NCBI GenBank assembly: GCA_024401565.1 | Contig: JAKSKU010000022.1 | Span: 1 to 40,127, forward strand | DNA from: Paludibacteraceae bacterium | Lineage (GTDB): Bacteria > Bacteroidota > Bacteroidia > Bacteroidales > Paludibacteraceae | Length of the DNA stretch: 40,127 nt | Direction of reading: 5' to 3' | Part shown: one piece after another, positions 17,478 through 26,679 of the stretch | Position numbering within the stretch: position 1 is the first letter of the stretch | Layout of the letters: each line of letters opens with the position of its first letter | The notes under the pieces: generated by a model | Seen by the model: only the letters and a program-made list of their open reading frames with translations | Databases searched by the model: none | Told to the model about the DNA's origin: nothing | Position numbers and translations under genes: made by a program

Positions 17478-18263
17478 ATGATCAAAGCAGCATTTTTCGA
17501 TATTGACGGAACATTAGTAAGCTTCAATACACATCAGATTCCAGCTTCAACGTTGGACGCACTAAAGCGTCTGCGTGAGGCTGGGGTACGTCTGTTTATC
17601 GCCAGCGGACGCCACATCGCCAGCATGGACAAGGTGACACCTCACGCTGACCTCTTCGACGGCTACGTGATGGTGAACGGTGGACTCTGCACCTATGGCG
17701 ACAAAGTGGTGCACAGCGTCACCATGTCGAAGAAAGATGTGAAACTTTGGCTTGACTATATAAAAGAAGAACCACGCTCCACATGTTTTGTGATGAAAGA
17801 TGAGATTGTGATCAACTTCATCGACGAGCAGATGGAGAAGGTGTTTGAAATACTTGATTTTCCCGTTCCGCCGGCTGTCGATCTCAACAAATATGCAGAT
17901 TCCGACGTCTATCAGTTGATTATTTCATTTACAGCAGAGGAAGATTCAAAAATTTTACCTATCTTTCCAAAGTGTTACGCGCCACGTTGGAGTCCGCTAT
18001 TCAGCGACATTATTCCAAACGGAGTGAACAAGATGGTCGGAATAGAAAAGATGATCGAGCATCTTGGCGTCAAAAGCGATGAGGTAGCTGCGTTTGGCGA
18101 CGGTGGCAACGACATCGAGATGATCGGATCTGTGGGAATGGGAATCGCAATGGGCAATGCCTGTGATGAATTAAAGGCGGTGGCGAAATTCACCACAGAC
18201 GACGTCGACAACGACGGCATAGCGAAAGCCGTCGAAAGATTGTGTAGAGAAGGATTTGTTTAA
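17478..18263 (+). CDS. HAD-superfamily Cof-type sugar-phosphate phosphatase
   Basis: A 261-aa HAD hydrolase of the IIB (Cof/YbiV) type. Motif I is FFDIDGTLVSF with nucleophile Asp8 and Asp10. Motif II lies in LFIASGR. The cap domain covers about 85-180. Motif IV is FGDGGNDIEMI (206-216), which binds Mg. Relatives dephosphorylate sugar phosphates or FMN; the substrate is unknown. The start is set at the ATG at 17478; an upstream TTG at 17472 is in frame but adds only two residues. It lies 9 bp after the PfkB kinase gene. Confidence 0.9.
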   Translation: MIKAAFFDIDGTLVSFNTHQIPASTLDALKRLREAGVRLFIASGRHIASMDKVTPHADLFDGYVMVNGGLCTYGDKVVHSVTMSKKDVKLWLDYIKEEPRSTCFVMKDEIVINFIDEQMEKVFEILDFPVPPAVDLNKYADSDVYQLIISFTAEEDSKILPIFPKCYAPRWSPLFSDIIPNGVNKMVGIEKMIEHLGVKSDEVAAFGDGGNDIEMIGSVGMGIAMGNACDELKAVAKFTTDDVDNDGIAKAVERLCREGFV

Positions 18264-18350
18264 TTAATAATTAAGAGTTAATAATTAATAATTCGGGGGC
18301 GATAATTTAGCATTTCGCATTTCGCATTCCGCATTTATAATTTGAAATTG
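18264..18350. repeat. AT-rich intergenic word repeat
   Basis: Runs of TAATTAATAATTAAGAG and AATAATTAATAATTC are followed by GCATTTCGCATTTCGCATTC. This is the same A/T-rich word family found in several other gaps of the window. Confidence 0.55.
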
Positions 18351-18352
18351 AT

Positions 18353-18673
18353 ATGGCAAAAGTAATTACAGACGACACTTTCACTAGTGAGCTAAACGAG
18401 AATAAGGTAATGGTTGTAGAGATCGGAGCTCCAGGTTGTGGCCCATGCAAGGCGTTGAGCAAAACAATGGAGGAGATCGAGCCGTCGTATGCCGGCAAAG
18501 TGGCCTTCTTCAATGGCGACATGGGAAGCGGAGACGTGGACGACCTTTGCATGGAATACTACGTGATGAGCGCGCCCACTCTACTTTTCTTCAAAGATGG
18601 AGAATTGTCGGAAAAAATGATAGGAGCAGCCAAGAAAGCCGACATTGAAGCGAAATTGAATTCATTGATTTAA
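18353..18673 (+). CDS. Thioredoxin-like protein with GCGPC active site
   Basis: A 106-aa thioredoxin-fold protein. The active-site pair is Cys29 and Cys32 in APGCGPCK, and the cis-proline loop is SAPTLLFF (Pro75). Both are needed for dithiol-disulfide exchange. The Trp that normally precedes the first cysteine (WCGPC) is Gly here, and the segment NGDMGSGDVDDL replaces the usual VDVDE.. strand, so this is a divergent paralogue and not the main thioredoxin. There is no signal peptide, so it is cytoplasmic. It lies between repeat-filled gaps, probably monocistronic. Confidence 0.88.
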   Translation: MAKVITDDTFTSELNENKVMVVEIGAPGCGPCKALSKTMEEIEPSYAGKVAFFNGDMGSGDVDDLCMEYYVMSAPTLLFFKDGELSEKMIGAAKKADIEAKLNSLI

Positions 18674-18698
18674 TAATACAATTCAACAAACAACAATC

Positions 18699-18765
18699 GG
18701 GCGGGTTCAAAATCCGCCCCTGCGATCGGCATATCAGAACGTAGGGGCAGGTTTCAGACCTGCCC
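18699..18765. repeat. Two GC-rich REP-like palindromes
   Basis: Palindrome 1 is GGGCGGGTTCAAAATCCGCC (18699-18718). Palindrome 2 has arms GGGCAGGT (18745-18752) and ACCTGCCC (18758-18765). The two share the layout GGGC-RG-GT..ACCTGCCC and stand out from the AT-rich surroundings. Confidence 0.65.
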
Positions 18766-18789
18766 GTATTTAATCTCATAATATCAAGA

Positions 18790-19494
18790 ATGGGAAAGAA
18801 ACGATTAGTTGTGCTCACAGGAGCAGGCATAAGCGCAGAGAGCGGAATCAGCACATTCCGTGATTCCGACGGATTGTGGGAGAAACACTCTGTGGAAGAG
18901 ATATGTACGCATGAAGCGTTGTATCGCAATTACGACATGGTGGTGCAGTTCTACAACGACAGATTCTCTCAGCTTGCCACCGTCGAGCCAAACGCAGCTC
19001 ATAAAGCATTGAAGACTCTGGAAGACAAGTTTGACGTGCAGATCATCACACAGAACGTCGACAACCTACACGAAAGAGCCGGAAGCAGCAACATCATCCA
19101 CCTTCATGGCGAACTCACGAAAGTGTGCTCAATGAAGAATGAGAGCTTGATCGTCGACAGAAGCACATTGGACAATCCATTGATTTCCGGCACAGACAAA
19201 GCACCGGACGGCGGACAATGGCGTCCGTTCATCGTTTTCTTCAACGAGGCAGTACCGATGATAGAGCCAGCCATTGAATTAATGCAGACAGCCGACATCG
19301 TGCTAATCATAGGCACATCGCTACAGGTATATCCAGCGGCAGGGCTTTCAATGTATGCCCCACGCAACGCCGAGATGTATTTGATTGATCCGAAACCCAA
19401 CACAGCAGGATTCAACCGCTCGATCAACGTGATCGCAAAAGGTGCGTCGGAAGGAATGAAGGAGTTTATGGAAATCATGGATTCAAAATGCTAA
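18790..19494 (+). CDS. NAD-dependent protein deacylase (sirtuin)
   Basis: A 234-aa Sir2-family enzyme that removes acyl groups from lysines using NAD. The Rossmann motif is LTGAGISAESGI (9-20), followed by TFRDSDGLW. TQNVDNLHERAG (87-98) and the catalytic His106 in HLHG are present, and GTSLQVYPAAGL lines the NAD site. Tyr55 and Arg58 (FYNDRF) match the Y-x-x-R pair that makes SIRT5/CobB-type enzymes accept succinyl or malonyl lysine. The usual two CxxC pairs of the zinc ribbon are absent; only Cys113 lies in that segment. Gap DNA with REP-like palindromes precedes it. Confidence 0.9.
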   Translation: MGKKRLVVLTGAGISAESGISTFRDSDGLWEKHSVEEICTHEALYRNYDMVVQFYNDRFSQLATVEPNAAHKALKTLEDKFDVQIITQNVDNLHERAGSSNIIHLHGELTKVCSMKNESLIVDRSTLDNPLISGTDKAPDGGQWRPFIVFFNEAVPMIEPAIELMQTADIVLIIGTSLQVYPAAGLSMYAPRNAEMYLIDPKPNTAGFNRSINVIAKGASEGMKEFMEIMDSKC

Positions 19495-19582
19495 ATGCAA
19501 AATCTCAGTTTTATATATGGTGCAAACAAAGCTGACATCAAAGCTATTTTCGAGTAAATAACGTCACTTATCATCAAAAAAG

Positions 19583-19613
19583 TTTGTTCTATCGATAAAA
19601 TATTATATTTTTG
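19583..19613 (+). promoter_or_regulatory. Promoter of the GH9 gene
   Basis: TTTG (19583-19586), a 19-bp spacer and TATTTTTG (19606-19613) match the full consensus. The ATG at 19630 is 16 nt after the -7 box. Confidence 0.75.
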
Positions 19614-19629
19614 TCAAAAACAAACTACA

Positions 19630-21381
19630 ATGAAAAAAAGTACAACTTTTATATGTGTTGGATTGTTGGCGTCGGCAATGAGTTGCCAGGCAAAAGGTGA
19701 CGCCAAGATACACGTTTCACAAGTCGGATACGTACCAGGCCACGATAAGAAGGCAATGGTAGTGCCTACCGACAAAGTAGACTCTTTTTATTTGCACGAT
19801 GCAGCTACCAGCAAAATATGCTACCGTGGCAAGCTATCATCTCCGGCATATTGGAAAGAGAGTGGAGAAAAGCTACAGTGGGCAGATTTCTCGTCGTTCA
19901 ATGAAAAAGGCAATTATTATGTTAGTGTAGACGGCAACAAGTCGTACACATTCACCATATCGCCAAACGCTTACGACGACCTGACACTTTGGGCTCACAA
20001 GACATTCTACTTGTGGAGATGCGGCATCGACTGCACAGAAGAGTTCTCCACATTCCACGGACAGAGCTACGCCCACAAAGCCGGACACCCCGACATCAAC
20101 GTGTTGGTACACTCGTCTGCGGCGAGCCAAGGCAGAAAAGCATGGTCGAGCATACAGTCGCCAGGCGGATGGTATGACGCCGGTGACTATGGAAAATACA
20201 CCGTCAACTCAGCCATTTCCTTGGAATCAATGCTAATGGGAGCGGAAGCATTCCCGTCATTCTATAAAAATTTCGACATGGAGATTCCGGAGAGCAACAA
20301 CAACACAATGGACGTGCTCGACGAGGCGATGTACAATCTCAAATGGATGTTGACCATGATCGACACTACAGACGGATGCGTTGCTCACAAAGTGACAACA
20401 AAGCGTTTTGTATCAATGTGTTTGCCAGCGGAGACTGACGCTCAACGCTACATGATTGGAAAGAGCACCGGCACTAACCTTTCGTTTGCGGCAATCATGG
20501 CAAAAGCATCGCGTCTGTACAAGAACAATCCCGACTATCCGGAGTTTTCAGAGAAGGCATTGCGTTATGCAAAACAGGCGATGGAATGGGCCGACAAGAA
20601 TCCAGACATCGTGTTCCACAACCCAGATTCGATAGGCACAGGCGGATACACCGTAAGACTTATCGACCACCACAAACTATGGGCCTCAACCGAGATGTTT
20701 CTTGCCACAAACGACCCTAAGTATCTGAAAGCAGAAGACCTTGACAAGATAAAGTATGATGTGCCTACATGGCAGGCGGCAGCCACATTCGCAATCATGT
20801 CGTTAGCCGTTGCCAACGAGAAAGGCATGTTGAGCGGAGAGATCAAGAAAAAGACGGAGATTCATCTAGAGAAACTTGCTTCTACCCTATACAAGCGCAT
20901 GGAGAAGTCACCAGGCCGATTGCCGTTGGCAAGACTTGAATGGGGAAGCAACGGATGCATGTCAAACGCAGGATGTATCTTGCTGCTAGCATACAAGCAG
21001 ACAGGAGACGCCAAATACCTTAAGGCAGCCCAAGACATCACTTCTTATATTCTGGGAAGAAACGCCACAGGATACTGTTTCGTGACTGGATTCGGAGAGA
21101 AATCACCGATGTTCATCCACGACCGCAGAAGTACAGGAGACGGCATTGCAGTGCCAGTGCCTGGATTGCTTGCCGGAGGACCTACACTTGATGCGATCAC
21201 AGACTGTGACACATACGTCTACAATTACGATCATCCAAAGAGCGAGTACCCTACACGCAAGTTCCCGGCAAGAGCTTACAACGACGAAATCTGCAGCTAC
21301 TCTACAAATGAAGTCGCTATCAACTGGGGAGCACCGTTTGCAATGCTTTTGGCAGGAATCAACGAATCAATAAAGAAATAA
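19630..21381 (+). CDS. Glycoside hydrolase family 9 cellulase, secreted
   Basis: A 583-aa endoglucanase-type enzyme that cleaves beta-1,4-glucan by inversion. The signal sequence ends ASAMSC; Cys19 could be lipidated (weak lipobox), otherwise signal peptidase I applies. Residues about 25-110 are the N-terminal Ig-like domain of GH9 enzymes (VSQVGYVPGHDKKAMV). The (alpha/alpha)6 catalytic domain follows: WYDAGDYGKY carries Asp183 and Asp186 (catalytic base), and STNEVAINWGAP carries the acid Glu561. There is no T9SS sorting tail and no carbohydrate-binding module. It has its own promoter and terminator. It is the second beta-glucanase of the window after the GH8 gene. Confidence 0.93.
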   Translation: MKKSTTFICVGLLASAMSCQAKGDAKIHVSQVGYVPGHDKKAMVVPTDKVDSFYLHDAATSKICYRGKLSSPAYWKESGEKLQWADFSSFNEKGNYYVSVDGNKSYTFTISPNAYDDLTLWAHKTFYLWRCGIDCTEEFSTFHGQSYAHKAGHPDINVLVHSSAASQGRKAWSSIQSPGGWYDAGDYGKYTVNSAISLESMLMGAEAFPSFYKNFDMEIPESNNNTMDVLDEAMYNLKWMLTMIDTTDGCVAHKVTTKRFVSMCLPAETDAQRYMIGKSTGTNLSFAAIMAKASRLYKNNPDYPEFSEKALRYAKQAMEWADKNPDIVFHNPDSIGTGGYTVRLIDHHKLWASTEMFLATNDPKYLKAEDLDKIKYDVPTWQAAATFAIMSLAVANEKGMLSGEIKKKTEIHLEKLASTLYKRMEKSPGRLPLARLEWGSNGCMSNAGCILLLAYKQTGDAKYLKAAQDITSYILGRNATGYCFVTGFGEKSPMFIHDRRSTGDGIAVPVPGLLAGGPTLDAITDCDTYVYNYDHPKSEYPTRKFPARAYNDEICSYSTNEVAINWGAPFAMLLAGINESIKK

Positions 21382-21422
21382 GTTAATCTACTAACAGTAA
21401 ATTGGCTACAACGTTTAATGAG

Positions 21423-21450
21423 ACCGCGGACGAAAGTCTGCGGTTTTTTA
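21423..21450 (+). terminator. Terminator of the GH9 gene
   Basis: ACCGCGGAC (21423-21431), a GAAA tetraloop and GTCTGCGGT (21436-21444) form a 9-bp stem followed by TTTTT. Confidence 0.9.
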
Positions 21451-21490
21451 TCAATAAATTAAAAAAGCTCTGTCATAATTTGGCGAATCG

Positions 21491-21518
21491 GATTTGAGGA
21501 TAGCAAAGGGCGGAACAA
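21491..21518. repeat. Possible decayed MITE-like fragment, copy G
   Basis: GATTTGAGGATAGCAAAGGG followed by CGGAAC resembles the interior block TGAGGATTGTTAAGGGCGGAAC of copy B. No terminal repeat was recognised. Confidence 0.3.
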
Positions 21519-21627
21519 GTCGTGTTTGTAGGTGTATTGTCTTTGTCGATAAATAGAGAATATCAGTCAAAAAAGAGTAATGAGCGAAAAACTAATAAAA
21601 AGGCCTATAAAACTGACATAAATATAT

Positions 21628-21635
21628 TATATTTG
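21628..21635 (+). promoter_or_regulatory. -7 box of tpiA
   Basis: TATATTTG, 42 nt before the ATG at 21678. The -33 region is AT-rich without a clear TTTG. Confidence 0.5.
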
Positions 21636-21677
21636 CATTCAAATTTGAATAAACATTATATTTAAATATAAACAAAA

Positions 21678-22433
21678 ATGAGAAAGAAAATCGTAGCAGG
21701 AAACTGGAAGATGAATACTACTCTTCAGGAGGGTATCGCTCTAGCAAACGACTTGAAGGCAGCATTGGCAGGTAAGACTCCAAAGTGTGATGTAGTAGTT
21801 TGTACTCCATACATTTCAGTAGCAGCAGTAGCTGAGACAGTTAAGGGTTCAGTTATCGGTGTTGGTGCTGAGGATTGTTCAGCAAACGAGAAGGGTGCTT
21901 TCACAGGTGAGGTTTCTGCAAGCATGGTTGCTTCTACAGGAGCTAAGTACTGTATCCTTGGACACTCAGAGCGTCGTCAGTACCACGGTGAGGACAACGC
22001 ACTTCTAATCAAGAAGCTTAACTTGGCTTTGGCTAACGGTCTAACTCCAATCTTCTGTGTAGGTGAGGTTAAGGAAGAGCGTGAGGCTAACACATTCAAG
22101 TCAGTTATCGAGGGTCAGATGGCAGCTGTTTACACTCTATCTGCAGCAGATTTCGCTAAGGTTGTTATCGCATACGAGCCAGTTTGGGCTATCGGTACTG
22201 GTCTAACAGCTACTTCAGCTCAGGCACAGGAGGTTCACGCTTCTATCCGTGCTTCTATCGCTGCTAAGTACGACAAGGCAACTGCAGAGAACACTTCAAT
22301 CCTTTACGGTGGTTCTTGCAAGGGTAGCAACGCTCCTGAGTTGTTCGCTCAGCCAGATATCGACGGTGGTTTGATCGGTGGTGCAGCTCTTAAGGCAGCT
22401 GATTTCATGCAGATCATCGAGGCTTGGAAGTAA
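21678..22433 (+). CDS. tpiA: Triose-phosphate isomerase
   Basis: A 251-aa glycolytic enzyme interconverting dihydroxyacetone phosphate and glyceraldehyde 3-phosphate. Catalytic residues are all in place: Lys11 in NWKMN, His96 in LGHSERR and Glu167 in [11 protein letters not shown]. The C-terminal phosphate loop [11 protein letters not shown] is intact. Codon use is strongly biased to GGT, GCT, GTT, AAG and ATC, unlike the flanking genes, as expected for a highly expressed gene. It has its own -7 box and terminator. Confidence 0.98.
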   Translation: MRKKIVAGNWKMNTTLQEGIALANDLKAALAGKTPKCDVVVCTPYISVAAVAETVKGSVIGVGAEDCSANEKGAFTGEVSASMVASTGAKYCILGHSERRQYHGEDNALLIKKLNLALANGLTPIFCVGEVKEEREANTFKSVIEGQMAAVYTLSAADFAKVVIAYEPVWAIGTGLTATSAQAQEVHASIRASIAAKYDKATAENTSILYGGSCKGSNAPELFAQPDIDGGLIGGAALKAADFMQIIEAWK

Positions 22434-22457
22434 TCTTCTAAAGACGATTTGAAAAAC

Positions 22458-22490
22458 AAAAGGGTTCGACGAAAGTCGAGCCCTTTTTTA
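22458..22490 (+). terminator. Terminator of tpiA
   Basis: AAAGGGTTCGAC, a GAAA tetraloop and GTCGAGCCCTTT form a stem with one G-U pair, followed by T residues. Confidence 0.9.
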
Positions 22491-22629
22491 TTGTTTTGGC
22501 ATTGTTCTAATTTATGGCTGAAAATAGCCACAGAGACACGGAGTTTAAGAGAACCCGGAACAATCTCATTTCTTTGCCTGCGAGTTATGCCCTATTCCGC
22601 ATTTCGCATTTCTAATTCAGCATTTAAAC

Positions 22630-25600
22630 TTATCTCTGCGACGGTACTTTTCCAAAGAATTGCTTATACTTTCTTGTGAAATATGCAGGATCAGAGAATC
22701 CAACTCTATATGCCACATCAGCCACAGAAATACGCTCTGTTGTCAACAATGAGTGCGCCATGTTCAAACGATAATCTGTGATGACCTCAAGCGGTGTTTT
22801 TCCTGTCAAAACCTTGACCTTTCTTGTCAGAGTGGACTGGCTGACCGCAGACTCCCTAGCCAACACCTCAATGCTGAAATCAGAGTCGGAATAGTTTTCC
22901 TCGATAACTTTTATCACCCTGCTCAAGAACGGATCCATCTCATCTGCCTTTTCTATGGCACCAGGCTCAACTATCGTAGACAAAATCCTGTTCTGTGTAT
23001 TTCTCTTGACGTTGATGATACTCTGCAGTTTGAGCAACAACTCCTTCTGGCTGAATGGCTTTGTAATATAATCCACTGCTCCCGTCTCCAATCCCTCAAG
23101 ACGCATTTCCGCCTCTGAACGCGCAGAAACGAACAGCAATGGTATATGGCTCGTCTCTGTAGACGATTGCAACGACTTATTCAAAGTGAAACCATCCATA
23201 ATAGGCATCTCCACGTCGCTGACAATCACATCCGGCTGCTCACTCTTTGCCATAGTCAACGCCGCTGATCCGTCTTTAGCCGTAAGCACCGTCGCATACG
23301 GATCAAGCATGGCAACAATACTCTTCAACACCATCTCGTCGTCATCAGTGACTAGGATCACACTATCATTCAACGCAGAATCCTCCTGTGGCACATAAGC
23401 CGCCTCATGCTCTTTATCTGCAACCACCTTATTGTCTACCTTAACATTAGACTTTTTGAAATATAGAGTTATGGATGTGCCAGAACCTTCTTTACTCTCC
23501 ACCGTAATCTTGCCATTCATCTGCTTCATGTACTCCTGGCAAAGGGCAAAACCAAGGCCTGTTCCTTTCTCTCCTGTAGTACCCTCAGTAGACTCATGTT
23601 TGGCATCCGACAACAGATTCTCCAACTGGGCTGGAGTCATGCCGACACCATTATCTGTAATCTTCAACTGCAACTCACTCGACAACTCACTGCCATCTAC
23701 CTTAATCATTCCTCCAGACTGAGTGAACTTGATCGCATTGTTAAGAAGATTTCTCACCACAACATCAAGCTGACGGACATCTGCCTTCGCGCAATACGCA
23801 TAATCAATATTTGTTGTCACTTCGATATTCTTGGCGACAAGCAGTTCGTTAAGCAGACGTATCTCGTTCTCAACCGACTGTTTCAAATCCACATCCGACA
23901 AACGCACCGCAAACTGGTTGGTTTTAGACTGTGCCCAAGCCAACAGTTTCTGCATCTCTCCCTGCAATGTGGCGGCAGTGTTTCTGATTTCAACAAGTGA
24001 ACTCTTTTTTATGTTGACCATCTCTTGCGACAAAACACCGTCTAAAGAGGCCACAATTCCAAACATCGGATTTCTCAAATCATGGGCGATGACGGATATC
24101 AATCTGTCTTTCTCCTTCAACGCGACATTCAACTCCTCTGTACGCTCGTCCACTTTCTGGCGCAACTCGCGCTTCTGAGCCTCCTGCTGACGCATTTTAG
24201 TACGGTAGACAAATAGAATGATCAATGCCACAACCGCAAACTCAAGCAAGTAGCACCACCACGCTTTCCACCATGGAGGCAACACTTTCAATGGCAAAGA
24301 CAACGTCTGCACCGCAGTAAGAGAAGTTGGCGATTTAGCCTCAACCTCCAGTATATAGTCACCTTCCGGAATATAGTTAAACGTTATTTTTCTCGTTTTG
24401 TCCATCTCTCTCCAATCGTCGTTCAATCCCTTCAGACGGTAGCTCAACGCGGTTCCTCCCATCTGGGTATAGTCTACCAAATCAATATCGATTGTAATAT
24501 CAGTCTGGTTGTGATCCAAAGTCAACTCACTGACATTGTAAAGAGTGTGCTGCTTCTGACGCGAGATATACAGCGTTGAGAAATCCATATACTTGATACT
24601 CTTCGACACCTGAATCTCCCCAGGAGAGAAACATAGGTATCCGGCATTCGTTCCCATATAGACATGGCCGTCTTTCGACAAATAGCCAGAACGCGAATAG
24701 AACAGATACTTCGACATGTTGCCATAGTAGCCAGGAAGAGAGCCAGTGGTGTTTGCCACAGGATCGTAATACAGAACCTTGCCTAGACCACCAAACCATA
24801 CCTTGCCCTTTCCATCCGAGCATACGACACGGAATTCACACTGCGGCATGACATCAAGTTTCTTGCACTCGGAACCATCGGAAGCGATACGCAACACTCC
24901 CTCGTTTGTACCAACATATAAGTTGCAATGTTCATCGCAGTCAATATCATATAATGATAGCGGGCATACCGATTTTATAGTAGCCAAATCCTCCATCATA
25001 GCCTTAAAGACACCGTTTTCTTCTCGCCAGATAGTATTTGTAGTCAGAATCCAACGAATTCCATTTTTTTCAATGATCTTGTAGATCCACTTGTTTGGCA
25101 TCTTTGCAAGCGAATCGTCGGCAAGAATTCTCTTTCTCCACTTGCCGTTGGCGTCAGTCACATAAAGGCCATCACCAGCCGATCCGCAATACTTGTCGCC
25201 ATTCGCCAACTGGCATACACTGAATATATTGTTAGTCGGAGTAAACTCATCCATCTTGACCGGTTGGCTGACACCAGTGTTCAGGTTGAGCGACTGCAAA
25301 CCGTCACCCCAAGTGGCAAGCAACATGTTTCCGTTCTTGTCTCTGTCGATGCTCAACACATTGTTGCATCCTACCTTATACTGTCTGAATGTATTTGCCG
25401 TCTTCTTAAACACACCGGAACCGTCGGTTGCCACAATCAAGTTGCCCTCCATATCCTCTGTGAAACCGGAGCAAACATGGCTAGAGAATCCCTGTTCTGA
25501 AGAGAAAGATATGCCACGCACCTGCTGGCTATGGTAGCACCAAATACCACTGTTCTGCGTCGACACCCATATATCGCCATTGAAATCTTCCATGACAGTA

Positions 25601-26517
25601 TATAGTTTCTTCATCGTCTCTCCATTATTCTCGTATGGGCGAAGATTCACAAAATCAGGATGTTCAGCACTGATATTATCAGTATACCAAAGGCCGTCTC
25701 CATCAGAAGAGAACCAACATCTTCCGCTTTTATCCTGAATGATTCTCGTTGTATTGCTGAAAGGAAGTTTAACCACACGCGGTTGAGTGTGATAATCGCG
25801 GAAAATCCAAAGTTGGTTAGAGAAAGTAGACGCTGCTATATCTCCATTGTTGAGTGGAAACAAAGAGTTGACCTCCTTATCAGAGCCATCTCCAGCGTAT
25901 TCCATAAGCATACCGCCATTACGACCATAGACGCGAACGCCATTCACCAGACCAGTCCAATAATTGCGATTCTTATCCACGTAAAATGAACGCATGAACG
26001 CGCCAGTCAGAGCATTATAAGCAGGATGTTCGGAAGAAAACTCATGTTTGCTCTCATTATAGATGTACATTCCTCCATTAGTGAATGCGTAGACGGTGCC
26101 GTCAGTGTCGGTAAAGACACCATGTGTTGTCTTATAATATGTTTTGTTGAAATCAGAAGGCATCATATCCGTCACCCTATCCGTGGTAGGATCATACTCC
26201 ACAAGCAAACCATTCATACCACCAGCGACAATCTTGCCTTTTCCTATATGAGAGACAAACAAGAAGTTATCTCTCGGTATTTCAGGATAGTTTTCTTTTG
26301 AAAAATGACGGAAATTGTTTCCATCAAAACGATCAAGTCCAAACTCAGTGGCAATCCAGATGAAGCCACGATCGTCTTGCGTGATGGACTCTGACTTGTT
26401 TGTCATCATACCGTCATCAGTAGAGAAATGGGAGAAGTGGGCATACTCCACACTGCTGGCGAATGCGGATATCACACTCGACAACATAATAGTGACTGTT
26501 AACATAAAGTTTTTCAT
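22630..26517 (-). CDS. Hybrid two-component system regulator (propeller sensor, kinase, receiver, AraC)
   Basis: A 1295-aa single-chain signalling protein. A signal peptide or membrane segment (1-20) is followed by a periplasmic two-bladed propeller sensor of Reg_prop repeats (DDRGFIWIATEFGLDRFDG and many similar 'GDIWVSTQNSGIW' strands), a Y_Y_Y domain (about 660-745), and one transmembrane helix (about 755-775). The cytoplasmic part has a HisKA domain with phospho-acceptor His812 (VIAHDLRNP), a HATPase domain (NLLNNAIKF, GVGMTP, GTGLGFAL), a receiver with phospho-acceptor Asp1101 (VIVSDVEMPIMDGF), and a C-terminal AraC-type HTH (about 1205-1295). In Bacteroides such proteins sense oligosaccharides and switch on polysaccharide-use genes, so the GH8 and GH9 genes are candidate targets (inference). 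The start is the ATG at 26517, right before the signal sequence; an in-frame TTG lies upstream. Confidence 0.94.
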   Translation of the reverse strand: MKNFMLTVTIMLSSVISAFASSVEYAHFSHFSTDDGMMTNKSESITQDDRGFIWIATEFGLDRFDGNNFRHFSKENYPEIPRDNFLFVSHIGKGKIVAGGMNGLLVEYDPTTDRVTDMMPSDFNKTYYKTTHGVFTDTDGTVYAFTNGGMYIYNESKHEFSSEHPAYNALTGAFMRSFYVDKNRNYWTGLVNGVRVYGRNGGMLMEYAGDGSDKEVNSLFPLNNGDIAASTFSNQLWIFRDYHTQPRVVKLPFSNTTRIIQDKSGRCWFSSDGDGLWYTDNISAEHPDFVNLRPYENNGETMKKLYTVMEDFNGDIWVSTQNSGIWCYHSQQVRGISFSSEQGFSSHVCSGFTEDMEGNLIVATDGSGVFKKTANTFRQYKVGCNNVLSIDRDKNGNMLLATWGDGLQSLNLNTGVSQPVKMDEFTPTNNIFSVCQLANGDKYCGSAGDGLYVTDANGKWRKRILADDSLAKMPNKWIYKIIEKNGIRWILTTNTIWREENGVFKAMMEDLATIKSVCPLSLYDIDCDEHCNLYVGTNEGVLRIASDGSECKKLDVMPQCEFRVVCSDGKGKVWFGGLGKVLYYDPVANTTGSLPGYYGNMSKYLFYSRSGYLSKDGHVYMGTNAGYLCFSPGEIQVSKSIKYMDFSTLYISRQKQHTLYNVSELTLDHNQTDITIDIDLVDYTQMGGTALSYRLKGLNDDWREMDKTRKITFNYIPEGDYILEVEAKSPTSLTAVQTLSLPLKVLPPWWKAWWCYLLEFAVVALIILFVYRTKMRQQEAQKRELRQKVDERTEELNVALKEKDRLISVIAHDLRNPMFGIVASLDGVLSQEMVNIKKSSLVEIRNTAATLQGEMQKLLAWAQSKTNQFAVRLSDVDLKQSVENEIRLLNELLVAKNIEVTTNIDYAYCAKADVRQLDVVVRNLLNNAIKFTQSGGMIKVDGSELSSELQLKITDNGVGMTPAQLENLLSDAKHESTEGTTGEKGTGLGFALCQEYMKQMNGKITVESKEGSGTSITLYFKKSNVKVDNKVVADKEHEAAYVPQEDSALNDSVILVTDDDEMVLKSIVAMLDPYATVLTAKDGSAALTMAKSEQPDVIVSDVEMPIMDGFTLNKSLQSSTETSHIPLLFVSARSEAEMRLEGLETGAVDYITKPFSQKELLLKLQSIINVKRNTQNRILSTIVEPGAIEKADEMDPFLSRVIKVIEENYSDSDFSIEVLARESAVSQSTLTRKVKVLTGKTPLEVITDYRLNMAHSLLTTERISVADVAYRVGFSDPAYFTRKYKQFFGKVPSQR

Positions 26518-26637
26518 TTTCGCTCCAGATTTTCTACATTTTTGACGCAACGAATTTATACTTTTTCAAGAAATAAAAAAAGCAATGTTAATAAATTATA
26601 AAAAATGTTCATTGCGTAAGGTCTAATAAAAGTCGGA

Positions 26638-26659
26638 TTTATATAGGAGTTGTCCGAAC
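26638..26659. repeat. MITE-like end fragment, copy E
   Basis: TTTATATAGGAGTTGTCCGA matches the terminal inverted repeat of copies A-C (ATTATATAGCAGTTGTCC), but no partner end was seen nearby. Confidence 0.45.
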
Positions 26660-26679
26660 CATAACTTTGGCAAACAACA

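Noticed and set aside
18790-19494. Sirtuin as part of a defence system
   Set aside because: It is a stand-alone CobB-type deacylase in a housekeeping context, with no effector domain or defence neighbour.
22630-26517. A classic polysaccharide utilisation locus around the hybrid regulator
   Set aside because: There is no SusC/SusD pair or other transport gene nearby; its neighbours are tpiA and map.
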